Shown piece after piece: positions 54,904 to 63,680 of a stretch of DNA of 64,000 bases (its first letter is position 1; each line of letters begins with the position of its first letter). The notes below the pieces were generated by a model. The model saw only the letters and a program-made list of their open reading frames with translations. It was not told where the DNA came from and searched no databases. The stretch is taken from positions 31,152 to 95,151 of the forward strand of contig JAQWBM010000003.1 in NCBI GenBank assembly GCA_028706405.1, written 5' to 3'. The position numbers and the translations under genes are program-made. The DNA is from Eubacteriales bacterium (GTDB lineage: Bacteria; Bacillota; Clostridia; Peptostreptococcales; Anaerovoracaceae).

Positions 54904-56953
54904 ACTCCCAATAAATCTCTTTTATGTACTCAACTTCTGTATCATCAAAATACTGATACATGATCTCCTTTGCCGCGGCCTTCTCTTCTTTGGTAAAGCC
55001 GCCCGCCGCAAGCTTGTCCAGCCTTATGATGTCTTCGGCGCTTAACCGTGAAATCAAGTCATATGCAATACCTAATTTCTTGCCCATGGACATCTTGCCC
55101 ATAGCTTCATTGATTTGCTCCTGGGTCAGGACAACGCCCACTTTGGGGTCATCACCTTTTGTCACAGCTTCTTTTTTGCCCTGTCCTGTCGGATAATCCT
55201 GTTTTCCTGCCGAGCCTATGGGTGCTTTGTTCGGCGCAATAGGTCCGGTGTCATTCTTGTCTGCTGTTCCTGTATTCGTATCGTCGTCAGGCTCCGTAAG
55301 AGCTGGAACCGAAGAATCCTGTACGTCAGACCCTGTCTCTCCTCCGGCTGTCATATCGTCTTGTGCTACCAGCCCAATTTCGGTTTCTATTTCCACTGTT
55401 GCCGGTACGGCATACGGCTGCGCAGCCGCCTCCACAAACGTTGCAGTCAGGGCGCTTAATCTCAGGACCATAGCACCGAAAATTATAACAATGGCGCAGC
55501 ATAGTGCAAGCACCGTTTTTCCCAGTTTGTGGTTCCTATATGGCTGCCTGGCTTCATTAAATACATTCCGTCCGTTTACAAGCTCAGATCCTAAGTCATA
55601 TACAGATGCTTTTTCGGTTGAAAATCCTTTTGATTGGGATTTGGTAAAAACTACCTTTACCGTCATAGCCAATATTTTCAGATCCAGTAATAACGAATAA
55701 TCCCGTATGTAAACCAAATCAAACTTAGCCTTGTTTTCCGCGGAGGTGGTGTAGTTTCCCATGACCTGGGCAAGTCCGGTGATCCCGGGCTTTACTGCCA
55801 GCCTGCCGCTGTATTCCGGCAGCTTGCTGCTGAATTCTTCTACAAACTGAGGTCTCTCAGGTCTGGGACCAACTATGCTCATGTTTCCCATAAGCACATT
55901 GAAAAACTGCGGGATCTCGTCAATTCTTGAAGCCCTCATCAGATGTCCGAACTTTGTGATCCTCGGATCATTCTCCGCCGCGAATACGGCTCCGGTACTT
56001 TTTTCCGCATCAACCACCATACTGCGGAATTTTATCACTTTAAATTCTTTTCCATTCAGCCCGGATCGGATCTGCCGGTAAAAAATTGGCCCCCCGTCCT
56101 CAAGGCGTATCCGTATGGCGGCAAACAGCACGATGGGCAAGGTCAGCAGGATACCGATTACGGAAAGGATGATATCCATCAGCCGCTTAAATATATTCTG
56201 CGCTTCCGTAAGCCGGAAGCTTGTTACTGCAAATAGCGGAATATCTCCTACCTGTGTCATTTCAGCCCTTCTCATGGCAATTTCATAGGTTTCCGGTACT
56301 ATGTGAACTTTTTTATCCTTTAAAATGCAGTGGCTGATGATTTGATCCTTGAGCTTCTTTGTTAAAATGCCTGTAAGAAAGATATTATCAGCTTTGTCAA
56401 TGTAGTCTCTCAGTCTTTCATCTTCATAAGATACAAAAGCGAGTTTGCCTGTGGTTCTGCTGCTCAGTTCCCGAAGCAACTGGTTTTTTTCACGGTTTTT
56501 TCCGACTACCAGAGTCACTCTGTTTCTTACGATATTCGTTTTTAGAATATCGGTGAATCTTTTGATCAGTATAAGAAACAGGATCTGGAGCGTATCTGTT
56601 ATGATAAAATAATAAAGGGATAGCCTGATGCTCCTGCTGAAGTACAGCAGTACGATGAATATTAAATTCATCACGATGACCATGCTGATGACCTTAAACA
56701 CCATTTCCGAAAGAGGTCTGCTGATAAAGCTGAAATATTTATTGGCGCCCAGAATGATGATTGCAGTCGCGGCCATTATAACATACATCACGAAGCCGTC
56801 GATCCAGCCAAATGGGAAAGCGTTGGTATATATCAGCTTCCCGGCAAAAACATACGACAGGCTGATAAGCACGGCAACCAGCACGCATTCGATCAATTGG
56901 ATCGTGAAAGCGCTGCCGCGTGTGCTATGCTGTTTCGCCTGCTTGGTTATCAT
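54893..56953 (-). CDS. Initiating polyprenyl-phosphate sugar phosphotransferase with extra C-terminal domain
   Basis: 686 residues. The first 250 form four membrane helices and a nucleotide-binding-like part. Residues 255-450 are the bacterial sugar transferase domain: FKRLMDIILSVIGILLTLP, FKVIKFRSMVVDAE, SRIDEIPQFFNVLMGNMSIV (Asp345-Glu346), and GPRPERP. It links the first sugar phosphate to undecaprenyl phosphate. The family normally stops near 470. Here an extra helix (478-498), a Thr/Asp/Pro linker and a 75-residue helical domain (LTQEQINEAMGKMSMGKKLG to the end) are added, apparently outside the cell. It overlaps its neighbours by 4 and 11 bases. Confidence 0.93.
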   Translation of the reverse strand: MITKQAKQHSTRGSAFTIQLIECVLVAVLISLSYVFAGKLIYTNAFPFGWIDGFVMYVIMAATAIIILGANKYFSFISRPLSEMVFKVISMVIVMNLIFIVLLYFSRSIRLSLYYFIITDTLQILFLILIKRFTDILKTNIVRNRVTLVVGKNREKNQLLRELSSRTTGKLAFVSYEDERLRDYIDKADNIFLTGILTKKLKDQIISHCILKDKKVHIVPETYEIAMRRAEMTQVGDIPLFAVTSFRLTEAQNIFKRLMDIILSVIGILLTLPIVLFAAIRIRLEDGGPIFYRQIRSGLNGKEFKVIKFRSMVVDAEKSTGAVFAAENDPRITKFGHLMRASRIDEIPQFFNVLMGNMSIVGPRPERPQFVEEFSSKLPEYSGRLAVKPGITGLAQVMGNYTTSAENKAKFDLVYIRDYSLLLDLKILAMTVKVVFTKSQSKGFSTEKASVYDLGSELVNGRNVFNEARQPYRNHKLGKTVLALCCAIVIIFGAMVLRLSALTATFVEAAAQPYAVPATVEIETEIGLVAQDDMTAGGETGSDVQDSSVPALTEPDDDTNTGTADKNDTGPIAPNKAPIGSAGKQDYPTGQGKKEAVTKGDDPKVGVVLTQEQINEAMGKMSMGKKLGIAYDLISRLSAEDIIRLDKLAAGGFTKEEKAAAKEIMYQYFDDTEVEYIKEIYWEYVE

Positions 56954-58329
56954 GTCTCTTTCTCCTGTCTCTTTCTCCGAAACAGTTGTACGATCATTTT
57001 ACAGATCATTTCAAAATACTTGTTATATCTTGATTTTTTAATTTCCCGGCAGGCAATTACGGCCAGTAGGCAAAGCGCTGCCAAAAACACAAAATTGATC
57101 AGGAAGTTACCGTTGGACCGTACATCATAACTTATTCCGCCCACATATATTTTATTGCCCACATTACTGTCGTAAAGTTCTTCCGCCATTTTTCTGGTCA
57201 TCTGACTGAGAGCTTCTATCCTCTCCATTGCCTCACTTGTGCCGGCTTTGATCTCCTTTGTCATCTGGATATATGAATCGCCTGTCAGGCTTACCGCCTG
57301 AAGCTTCGCTATGGCTCTTTGGATATCCTGCTGATCATATTTTGCGTTGATAAATGAGTTCTGTTTATCGACCAACGCTTTTATCAGATCTCCGTAGAAC
57401 TGATTTTCCACCGGTTCCAGATTTACCGGAACGCTTTCCCCGGAAGCGAAAATATAATTGCTGCTGTTATCGTATATCTGAATGATCTCTTCTGCTGTAA
57501 GCTGCTCTCCATATAATTTGTTCGCTATGACTCCCGCGCGTTTCAGCATGGTATCTGCATATAGCATACGTCTTTCCGCATCCTCCGTCAGCTCGAAATA
57601 ATCTACAAGACTTCGCATGTTTCCGATATCGGTGTCTTTTAACAGTACTGCCTGCTGATATAAGTCAGGGAAGGAAAGGCCTGTCGTTTTTGATGTGAAT
57701 AGGGGCTCGTTATTCGCATAGAAGCCTATGTAAAGAAGCATGCTCTCCGCTTCCTGATTCAATACCATCATCATTTCAGGATAATCCAGTTTCAGTAGCT
57801 CCTCCAGAGTATAGGCAGGCTCGCTTAAGGTGTCCGATAAGTACTTCACTTTCAAATGGACCTGATATGCTTTCATAATGTTATCCAGCAGCTTGCGGCT
57901 TTCAAAAGGAGACGGGATCCCCATGTCCTTTAAACCTACTGTGAAGCTTGTGGGATAGACGATTCGCTCCTTGGTGTCCTGTGTTTTTCCGGTGATCGTG
58001 GTCAGCGTCAGCAATTCCTTTAAGGTATCCGCCTTCGCCTGAGGCAATATATAAAGCCTTCTCTTCAACTCATCAACGGTCAAGCTGTCGGCCATGCCGG
58101 TTTCATCGATAGCTTTTTGCAATATATCTTTGTTTTTCAATTCGTTGATATCAAACCGGTTGCCTTGGGGATCCAAGCCTTTTCCCGCGCCCTTGAAAGC
58201 TATTGTCATGCTTGTATAGGCGCTGCCGATTTGATGTGTGGCTGCCCATGGCCATACATATGTAAACAGGAGAGCGACTATCAACGTACCGAGCAGTAGT
58301 TTTACCAACTTTCCCTTACTCAGCTTCAT
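56950..58329 (-). CDS. Wzz-like chain-length/export protein 1
   Basis: The 459-residue protein has an N-terminal helix (LVKLLLGTLIVALLFTYVWP), a long extracytoplasmic region, and a C-terminal helix (FLINFVFLAALCLLAVIACR) with a basic tail. This is the topology of Wzz/polysaccharide co-polymerases. The outer part includes NELKNKDILQKAIDETGMAD and DVNE-like motifs shared with the next gene. No kinase domain is present. It starts inside the stop region of the upstream gene (14-base overlap). Confidence 0.8.
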   Translation of the reverse strand: MKLSKGKLVKLLLGTLIVALLFTYVWPWAATHQIGSAYTSMTIAFKGAGKGLDPQGNRFDINELKNKDILQKAIDETGMADSLTVDELKRRLYILPQAKADTLKELLTLTTITGKTQDTKERIVYPTSFTVGLKDMGIPSPFESRKLLDNIMKAYQVHLKVKYLSDTLSEPAYTLEELLKLDYPEMMMVLNQEAESMLLYIGFYANNEPLFTSKTTGLSFPDLYQQAVLLKDTDIGNMRSLVDYFELTEDAERRMLYADTMLKRAGVIANKLYGEQLTAEEIIQIYDNSSNYIFASGESVPVNLEPVENQFYGDLIKALVDKQNSFINAKYDQQDIQRAIAKLQAVSLTGDSYIQMTKEIKAGTSEAMERIEALSQMTRKMAEELYDSNVGNKIYVGGISYDVRSNGNFLINFVFLAALCLLAVIACREIKKSRYNKYFEMICKMIVQLFRRKRQEKET

Positions 58330-59854
58330 CTCCGGCCACCCCCTTGCTTGATAAAATATATTGATCCTCCCTTATATAGGCTCTGAACAGAACGACCAGT
58401 ACGCCAAGCACCAAGCCCAGAATAAGGCCTATGGCTGCAATCAGCAGCATGCTTTGACCTTCCTCCATCTTTTCATATGTTCCTGCCGTCATCAGCTGTT
58501 CCGCGTAACGCTGATAAGACGCGGCGGAATAATAATCCTCAGCCGTATCATTGATGACCCCTGTCCAATAGACCAACTTGCCCTGCAACAGGTTGATATT
58601 TTCCTCAGCCTGTGCCGCTTCCAGACTGTTTTCTCTGGTCAGCGGCATCGCCGTTTTGAAACGTTCCGCTTCTGAACGGTAATAAGCAGCATCCTGCGCT
58701 GCGTTGGAAGCCATTGTTCCTGCTTCTATAAATCTGGTAACTAAATCATTGTAACCTTTATTTTCACTGGTCAGGGTTATGGGAGCCGAAATCATATCCC
58801 CAAGCACGATGGTCTGTTCACTTTTTTTATAACCGGTGATCGCAGTCTTGATTGCCGCTGTTTCTTCCCTGTGCTGGGCTGCTTCTATTTCTTTGTCATC
58901 GGCAAGCTGTTCATATAACGCTACTGCCTTGGCCGGATCCTTTGTGAGGTAAAAAGCACCGATCATGGTATAAATTCTTTCCATATCTACGTTTCTCAGG
59001 GACTCCAGCGCGCTGGAAATATCAGCGGGATTCAAGCCTGTAACCGTCGAATGAACGTCGGTCCGGGGCATATTACGAGAGACATAAAGCTCCATTCTTT
59101 CCAACTGGTCATTCAGTATGCCGGCCGCCTGTATATAGTCATATTGACCCAGATCAATATCCGACGCAAAAATGTCCGCCAGCACCGCATTGTTTCCGTA
59201 TTTATATATTAAATATTCCTTATATTCAAGTATTATATTGTCGAGCAGCATTCTTCCCTGCTCTTCATCCAATCCCAAATCAGACGCAAGGTTAAGCTTC
59301 ACGACATAGATATCAGAATAGCCGCTTAATGCTTCCAGCCTTTCTATCTTTATCTCATCGCTCTTGATATCCTTCAGGTTTTCCAGTGTCTTTGCTACTG
59401 AATCCGGAACAACCGCCTGAAATGATATATTGCGCCTTAGTTTTTCCAAAGAGATCGTCTGACTGCCAAAATCGATATTCCCGATAGCGTTTTGAAGCAC
59501 ATCAGCCGACTTGATCTCGTTTACGTCATAAATCCCGCCGGATGGAGTCTGCCCAGTCTCGATCCCGCTGAAGTAAAGCTGTACAGCTGTTTCCACCGTA
59601 CCTTTGGTCCCTATATCTACATTAGAGACAATCATTGTTCCCGCAATAGAAACCAGAAATACGATGATGGTGATCCATATAATGGTTTTTTTCCCGCGGA
59701 TCAGCACCAAAAGCAACTCTCTAAGGGAGATTCCATCCCCTTCGTATCCGCCATGCGGCATACAATAGCCGGGATTATGGTATGGATGTTCGTCTTCCGA
59801 TCTGTTCATATATGGGCATTTTTCAGCCATGCGATCCTCCTGTGCCTTGTTCAA
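58316..59854 (-). CDS. Wzz-like chain-length/export protein 2, with His/Cys-rich N-terminal tail
   Basis: 512 residues. A cytosolic tail with MAEKCPYMNRSEDEHPYHNP and CMPHGGYEGD precedes the first helix (TIIWITIIVFLVSIAGTMIV). The usual Wzz opening SLRELLLVLIRGKK stands just before it. The outer part has DVNEIKSADVLQNAIGNIDF, parallel to the neighbouring paralogue. The second helix is LLIAAIGLILGLVLGVLVVL. The His/Cys-rich tail is unusual and could bind a metal. Together the two proteins may form a mixed chain-length ring. Confidence 0.85.
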   Translation of the reverse strand: MNKAQEDRMAEKCPYMNRSEDEHPYHNPGYCMPHGGYEGDGISLRELLLVLIRGKKTIIWITIIVFLVSIAGTMIVSNVDIGTKGTVETAVQLYFSGIETGQTPSGGIYDVNEIKSADVLQNAIGNIDFGSQTISLEKLRRNISFQAVVPDSVAKTLENLKDIKSDEIKIERLEALSGYSDIYVVKLNLASDLGLDEEQGRMLLDNIILEYKEYLIYKYGNNAVLADIFASDIDLGQYDYIQAAGILNDQLERMELYVSRNMPRTDVHSTVTGLNPADISSALESLRNVDMERIYTMIGAFYLTKDPAKAVALYEQLADDKEIEAAQHREETAAIKTAITGYKKSEQTIVLGDMISAPITLTSENKGYNDLVTRFIEAGTMASNAAQDAAYYRSEAERFKTAMPLTRENSLEAAQAEENINLLQGKLVYWTGVINDTAEDYYSAASYQRYAEQLMTAGTYEKMEEGQSMLLIAAIGLILGLVLGVLVVLFRAYIREDQYILSSKGVAGDEAE

Positions 59855-60537
59855 TTCTTGACGGATGCCATTGCTTTCGACATCAACGCGTCTTTGTTTT
59901 CTTCCTTGATTTTGTTATATTCCGCCTTATATTGCGCTATAAGCGCCGCGGGATCGATCCCTTCGGCCCTCAGTTGTTCGTCCATTTTTGCGGTCAAAGT
60001 CCCAAAGCCTGCGTCCATCTGCGCTTCCATTACCTTAACTTTCGCTAAATATTCCGATATCATCGCGCCTCTTTTCACTGGATCAGCCTTCCCGCTGCTT
60101 CCCGCTGCTTTCCAGTCTGCTTTTGCCTGAGCGATCAGATTGTCTGCCATGGAAAAGGCTGTCTGTTTCTGCTGCTCAAGAGCCTTGCTGTAGGCTACGG
60201 AAAGAACCTGCAGAACCTGCTGCTTCCTCTCGTCCTCCAGCTTCGCAAGCTCTTTTGAAACGATCTCTTTTTCCGTTTCGGTGATGATTTCCGGCGGCGC
60301 TTCCTCTGGCGGTACGTCAGTAATTCCCGCGGCCAGCCCTTCATCGGTTGTGTCGATTTTGTCCAGCTCTGAAACGATCTTTTCCGTAAAGTTTTGTGTT
60401 TCCTGCTTTATCTGCGCCTCATATTGCTTCTTTCCCTCGGAGTTTTGCCCCATCAGAAAAAAAGCCGCTAAGACGATAACCAATACCAAAAGCAGAATCA
60501 ATACCAAAACCAACCGTTTTATTCTTTTTCTTTTCAT
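59851..60537 (-). CDS. Membrane-anchored helical protein at the head of the polysaccharide operon
   Basis: About 228 residues from the ATG at 60537 (AAGGG upstream). A basic start (MKRKRIKRLVLVLILLLVL) leads into one membrane helix. An outer, Glu/Lys/Ala-rich, all-helical part follows, with QYEAQIKQETQNFTEKIVSE and AQYKAEYNKIKEENKDALMS. It is not recognised. The outer part is similar in style to the added domain of the initiating transferase, so it may act in the same export complex. It is the first gene after the terminator of the SLH gene and overlaps the next by 4 bases. Confidence 0.7.
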   Translation of the reverse strand: MKRKRIKRLVLVLILLLVLVIVLAAFFLMGQNSEGKKQYEAQIKQETQNFTEKIVSELDKIDTTDEGLAAGITDVPPEEAPPEIITETEKEIVSKELAKLEDERKQQVLQVLSVAYSKALEQQKQTAFSMADNLIAQAKADWKAAGSSGKADPVKRGAMISEYLAKVKVMEAQMDAGFGTLTAKMDEQLRAEGIDPAALIAQYKAEYNKIKEENKDALMSKAMASVKN

Positions 60538-60614
60538 CCCTTGCCCTTGTCCCCTTGTTGTATACGCATCCGATCTAAAGCTGAAAATCATATGTCATGT
60601 GTCGGATGCTCAAT

Positions 60615-60648
60615 TTATAATGGGCGGACGAAAGTCCGCCCATTATAA
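60615..60648 (-). terminator. Perfect hairpin after the SLH gene, probable terminator
   Basis: TTATAATGGGCGGAC (60615-60629) and GTCCGCCCATTATAA (60634-60648) pair over 15 bp around a GAAA loop (plus strand). It lies 55 bp after the SLH gene stop and just before the polysaccharide operon. The T-run is weak, so processing or partial termination is possible. Confidence 0.7.
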
Positions 60649-60703
60649 TGTATTCTGTTTTTATCTTATTTTTTATATTTTCGTATTTAAAAGCTATTTA
60701 TTA

Positions 60704-62593
60704 TTATTGTAACCCAATTTTAAATTCAATGGATCCTGCACTTCCTCCTGCGGGAGTCAGGGTCACCGTAACGGTGTAAAACTCCGGCGGGTAAGTATGC
60801 ATTCTGCCAAACATGGCGTCAATAGCGCTCCTGAATGCAGTCTCATCGTTTCCTTCCACTCTGTCTGCATTGCTGTCAAGATACCAACCGGAATGTGCTG
60901 TTCCTAGCCTATCAAACATCCGCCCGATATCGTTGAATGTTACCGCGCCCTCAGCGCTTAATAAATCGATATATGTTTTATTGATTCCGCTGGCGGATGC
61001 GTAGGCAACTTCCCTGGAACCGTTTTTAATTGAAATTTCGGCCGTGTAGGTTACATCGGCTGTATTTGTGATGGTTACATCGACAGCGCTGTTTGTAGTA
61101 CTCGCTTGCCACGGTATTACGTATACGCCGTCTTCGTTAGGTGTGATGGACATTGTTCCTTCAGATTCAACAGTCATGCCTGCAATACTTAAGCTTGGAG
61201 TTGCCGGAGTGTCATTGCCTCCTCCTCCGCCTCCGCCACCGCCGCCGCCTGTGCCTGGCGTAGCAGGATTAGTCTTATTGTCTACGGTCTTTCCGCCTAC
61301 GTTAGCGGATCCGCCTTCTTTTACCTCTACCTTAGCAGGGGTCTGCGCAATGGTTGCGCCTGTTCCGGAAATTACAGCGTTTTCGATCTTTCCTGTTCCT
61401 TTGATTTCCGCTGTTCCCGTCACGTTGGCGGTTTTTACCGTCGCACTTGCAGCAATGTTAGCTGTTGCGCCTGCAGGGATGTTCAGCGTGGATACGGTAC
61501 CGGACTGTATGTCTACAGCTGCCTTTTCCGCAAGATCCAGTTTTGTTACATTTCCTTTGATAGTTACTGCCGCATCCGCCGCTACGGTAACGTTTGTAAA
61601 GGTCCCTTCCAGAATTACTTCTTCATTGGCTTCCACTTCGCCGATCACAACGCCGTCAGCGAAGATCCTGACCTTGCCGTCGACCTTGGCGACCACTACG
61701 GACTTTATGTTGGCGCTTCCAGTGATGATGATGGAGTTTACACCGCCGCCTCTGACAATCAAATCACCTTTTACCGTGGCCTTGCCGTCAAAAGTGACAT
61801 TCCCATCGGCAACGCCTTCAGCTATGATGACGTCTCCGTCTATGACAGCATCCTTGATGACTACGCCAGCCGCCTTAATAACAGCGCTGCCTGCTACATT
61901 GTCTGTATAAGTGCCTGCCGCTGTATAGTAAGCTTTTATAATATTGTTTATAATAGTTACCGTCTCTGCCCTGGTGATGCTCGCCTTCGGATTGAAAGCC
62001 CCTCCGTATCCGCTGACATAGCCTTTCGCTTCCAAGCCGAATACGGCGCCCTTTGCCCAGCTGGAAACAGCCGAGGCGTCAGTAAATGCCTTTGTGCTGC
62101 TCACTTCAGCTACCGCGAAAGCTCTGCTGAACATAACTGCCGCTTCTTCCTTTGTGATTTTATCGGTCGGGCGTACTGTTTTACCATCGCCCTTGATGAT
62201 TCCTGCCATATTGGCTTTTAAGACAGCATCTGTATAGAATTGACCTGCCTGCAGGTCGGTGAAGCTATTTGATGCCGCTTTCTGATAATCCATCATATTG
62301 TCAAGAATGACTGCCATTTCACCTCTGGTGATTGGATCCTCCGGTCGGAATAACCCTTCGTAACCTTTAATGATTTCATATCCTGCCCATTTTTCGATTG
62401 CTGCTTCGCCCCAGTGTCCTGCCGTATCTGTAAATGCCGCAGATTTTTTTTCGGCAACTGTTGCTGCGGCATCAACTGTTTCCGTATCAACCGCTGCGGT
62501 ATCCGCCTCTGCCGTATCAGCAAATGCCGGTGCAAACGATCCGAATACCATGGCAACCGCCACAAAGATCGCTAAAATTTTCCTCTTATTCAT
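60704..62593 (-). CDS. S-layer homology (SLH) domain surface protein
   Basis: 629 residues from the ATG at 62593, preceded by GAAGGAGG; the frame beyond it is upstream DNA. A signal peptide (MNKRKILAIFVAVAMVFGSF) is followed by three SLH domains (first: FTDTAGHWGEAAIEKWAGYE and ITRGEMAVILDNM), which bind wall polymers. Next is a long regular beta-solenoid-like region of short Val/Ala/Gly/Thr repeats (VIDGDVIIAEGVADGNVTFD), a Gly10-type linker, and a C-terminal beta domain. It is probably an abundant surface protein; the adjacent polysaccharide operon may supply its wall ligand or glycan. Confidence 0.92.
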   Translation of the reverse strand: MNKRKILAIFVAVAMVFGSFAPAFADTAEADTAAVDTETVDAAATVAEKKSAAFTDTAGHWGEAAIEKWAGYEIIKGYEGLFRPEDPITRGEMAVILDNMMDYQKAASNSFTDLQAGQFYTDAVLKANMAGIIKGDGKTVRPTDKITKEEAAVMFSRAFAVAEVSSTKAFTDASAVSSWAKGAVFGLEAKGYVSGYGGAFNPKASITRAETVTIINNIIKAYYTAAGTYTDNVAGSAVIKAAGVVIKDAVIDGDVIIAEGVADGNVTFDGKATVKGDLIVRGGGVNSIIITGSANIKSVVVAKVDGKVRIFADGVVIGEVEANEEVILEGTFTNVTVAADAAVTIKGNVTKLDLAEKAAVDIQSGTVSTLNIPAGATANIAASATVKTANVTGTAEIKGTGKIENAVISGTGATIAQTPAKVEVKEGGSANVGGKTVDNKTNPATPGTGGGGGGGGGGGNDTPATPSLSIAGMTVESEGTMSITPNEDGVYVIPWQASTTNSAVDVTITNTADVTYTAEISIKNGSREVAYASASGINKTYIDLLSAEGAVTFNDIGRMFDRLGTAHSGWYLDSNADRVEGNDETAFRSAIDAMFGRMHTYPPEFYTVTVTLTPAGGSAGSIEFKIGLQ

Positions 62594-62645
62594 CTCAAAC
62601 CTCCTTCGTAAATTATCTATTCGTGTATTATAAAGACTATATATA

Positions 62646-62674
62646 ATATTAGTCTTAAAAGAACGCAAAGTCAA
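62646..62674 (-). promoter_or_regulatory. Sigma-A promoter of the SLH gene
   Basis: On the minus strand TTGACT (plus 62669-62674) and TAATAT (plus 62646-62651) are 17 bp apart. The start near 62640 leaves a leader of about 45 nt. Confidence 0.8.
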
Positions 62675-62919
62675 CAAATTTATGCACATTTACACCAAAT
62701 TTAACCAGTGTTTAACAATTGTCTGTATAAGGCGACAAACAGTTTGTCGATGCAACATCTAATTTTATCCGTATTTGCGGATGATTAAACTGTTTGCATT
62801 ATTTGTTTTATGTTATTTATTTAATTTAGATTATAAATCGTGTAAAATCACAGATAAGAATTAACGTACCTTTTGTGAATCTTCCGCATATATTGAACTA
62901 ACAGAATGGAGGTTTTGCA

Positions 62920-63060
62920 ATGTACTGTATTCTCCCATTATTGTTGGGCTTTGTCGCCGGTAAAAGCTGTGACTTTGACCGGTTCTGCCGCGGTCGCAGC
63001 AGAGAATGCTGCAGGGTTGAAAGGACTTTTATCAAAGACTGCCGCGGCAGGCGATACTAA
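62920..63060 (+). CDS. 46-residue Cys-rich peptide
   Basis: An ATG at 62920 with GGAGG seven bases upstream opens a 46-codon gene that ends at TAA 63058. An intrinsic terminator follows within 10 bp. The product starts with a short hydrophobic stretch (YCILPLLLGFVAG) and then is basic and Cys-rich (CDFDRFCRGRSRECCRVE). It has six cysteines at 3, 17, 23, 30, 31 and 41. It could be a disulfide-rich exported peptide or a metal-binding protein. No relative is recognised. The site, spacing and terminator argue that it is real although short. Confidence 0.6.
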   Translation: MYCILPLLLGFVAGKSCDFDRFCRGRSRECCRVERTFIKDCRGRRY

Positions 63061-63067
63061 TAAAAAA

Positions 63068-63120
63068 CGGGGGTCCTCTTATGATCACACATGATATCAT
63101 AAAGAGGCGCCCCTTTTTTA
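63068..63120. terminator. Bidirectional intrinsic terminator
   Basis: GGGGGTCCTCTTATGAT pairs with ATCATAAAGAGGCGCCCC. A T-run follows on the plus strand (63114-63119) and a run of A on the left gives one on the minus strand. It serves the Cys-rich peptide gene and the opposing response regulator gene. Confidence 0.88.
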
Positions 63121-63131
63121 GAATGTGACAT

Positions 63132-63680
63132 TTAATCGCAGCATGGATAAAAAACACCGCATCCAATATGCTGACCGGAATTTCCCGTAGGGTCTGTTCT
63201 GTAATCATGATACGGATGCGGTTGTTCCGGATCCGACGAGAAGTGCCCTCCCACCTCGTGTCTTTCTATGTCAATAGTCAGAGCACCTATACAAATATAC
63301 TTTTCTTCAGTTCTTTGCTCCGCCCTTCTCATAACAGCCTTGATTCTGGCGATCAGCTCATGCACATTAAATGGCTTCGTCATATAATCATCCGCGCCGA
63401 ATTCCAGACCCATCACCTTATCAATGTCCTCATTTTTTGCAGTCAGTATAATAATCGGTATTTTCGAGCCACGCTCACGCAAATCCTTACAGATATCCAA
63501 TCCATTCATTCCCGGCAGCATTAAATCCAGCAAAATTAAATCTGGATTCTCTGTGACGATCATTTCCAACCCCTGCAATCCGTCCTCGGCTTGAAGAACC
63601 TCATAATTATTGTTTTTCAGATTATAGGATATCAGCTCACGGATATTTGATTCATCCTCTATTATCAGTATTCTACGCAT
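63132..63680 (-). pseudogene. OmpR-type response regulator truncated after the receiver, with unrelated tail
   Basis: Residues 1-118 are a good receiver: Glu8-Asp9, phosphoacceptor Asp52 in LILLDLMLPGMNGLDI, Thr80, and Lys102 in YMTKPFNVHELIARIKAV. The start of the winged-helix domain is present (ICIGALTIDIERHEV, to about 143). The rest is then replaced by a His/Pro/Cys-rich tail (SSDPEQPHPYHDYRTDP, then GCGVFYPCCD). The DNA-binding helices and wing are missing, so it cannot act as a normal regulator. A partner kinase is not in the window. It may be a remnant, or a chimera in which the tail has a role; the tail's origin is unknown. Confidence 0.7.

Noticed and set aside
61068..61910. Long plus-strand frame rich in Pro/Ala/Thr opposite the SLH gene
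   Set aside because: It is the antisense shadow of a repetitive Gly/Val/Ala coding region, without a ribosome site; the minus-strand gene has signal peptide and SLH domains.
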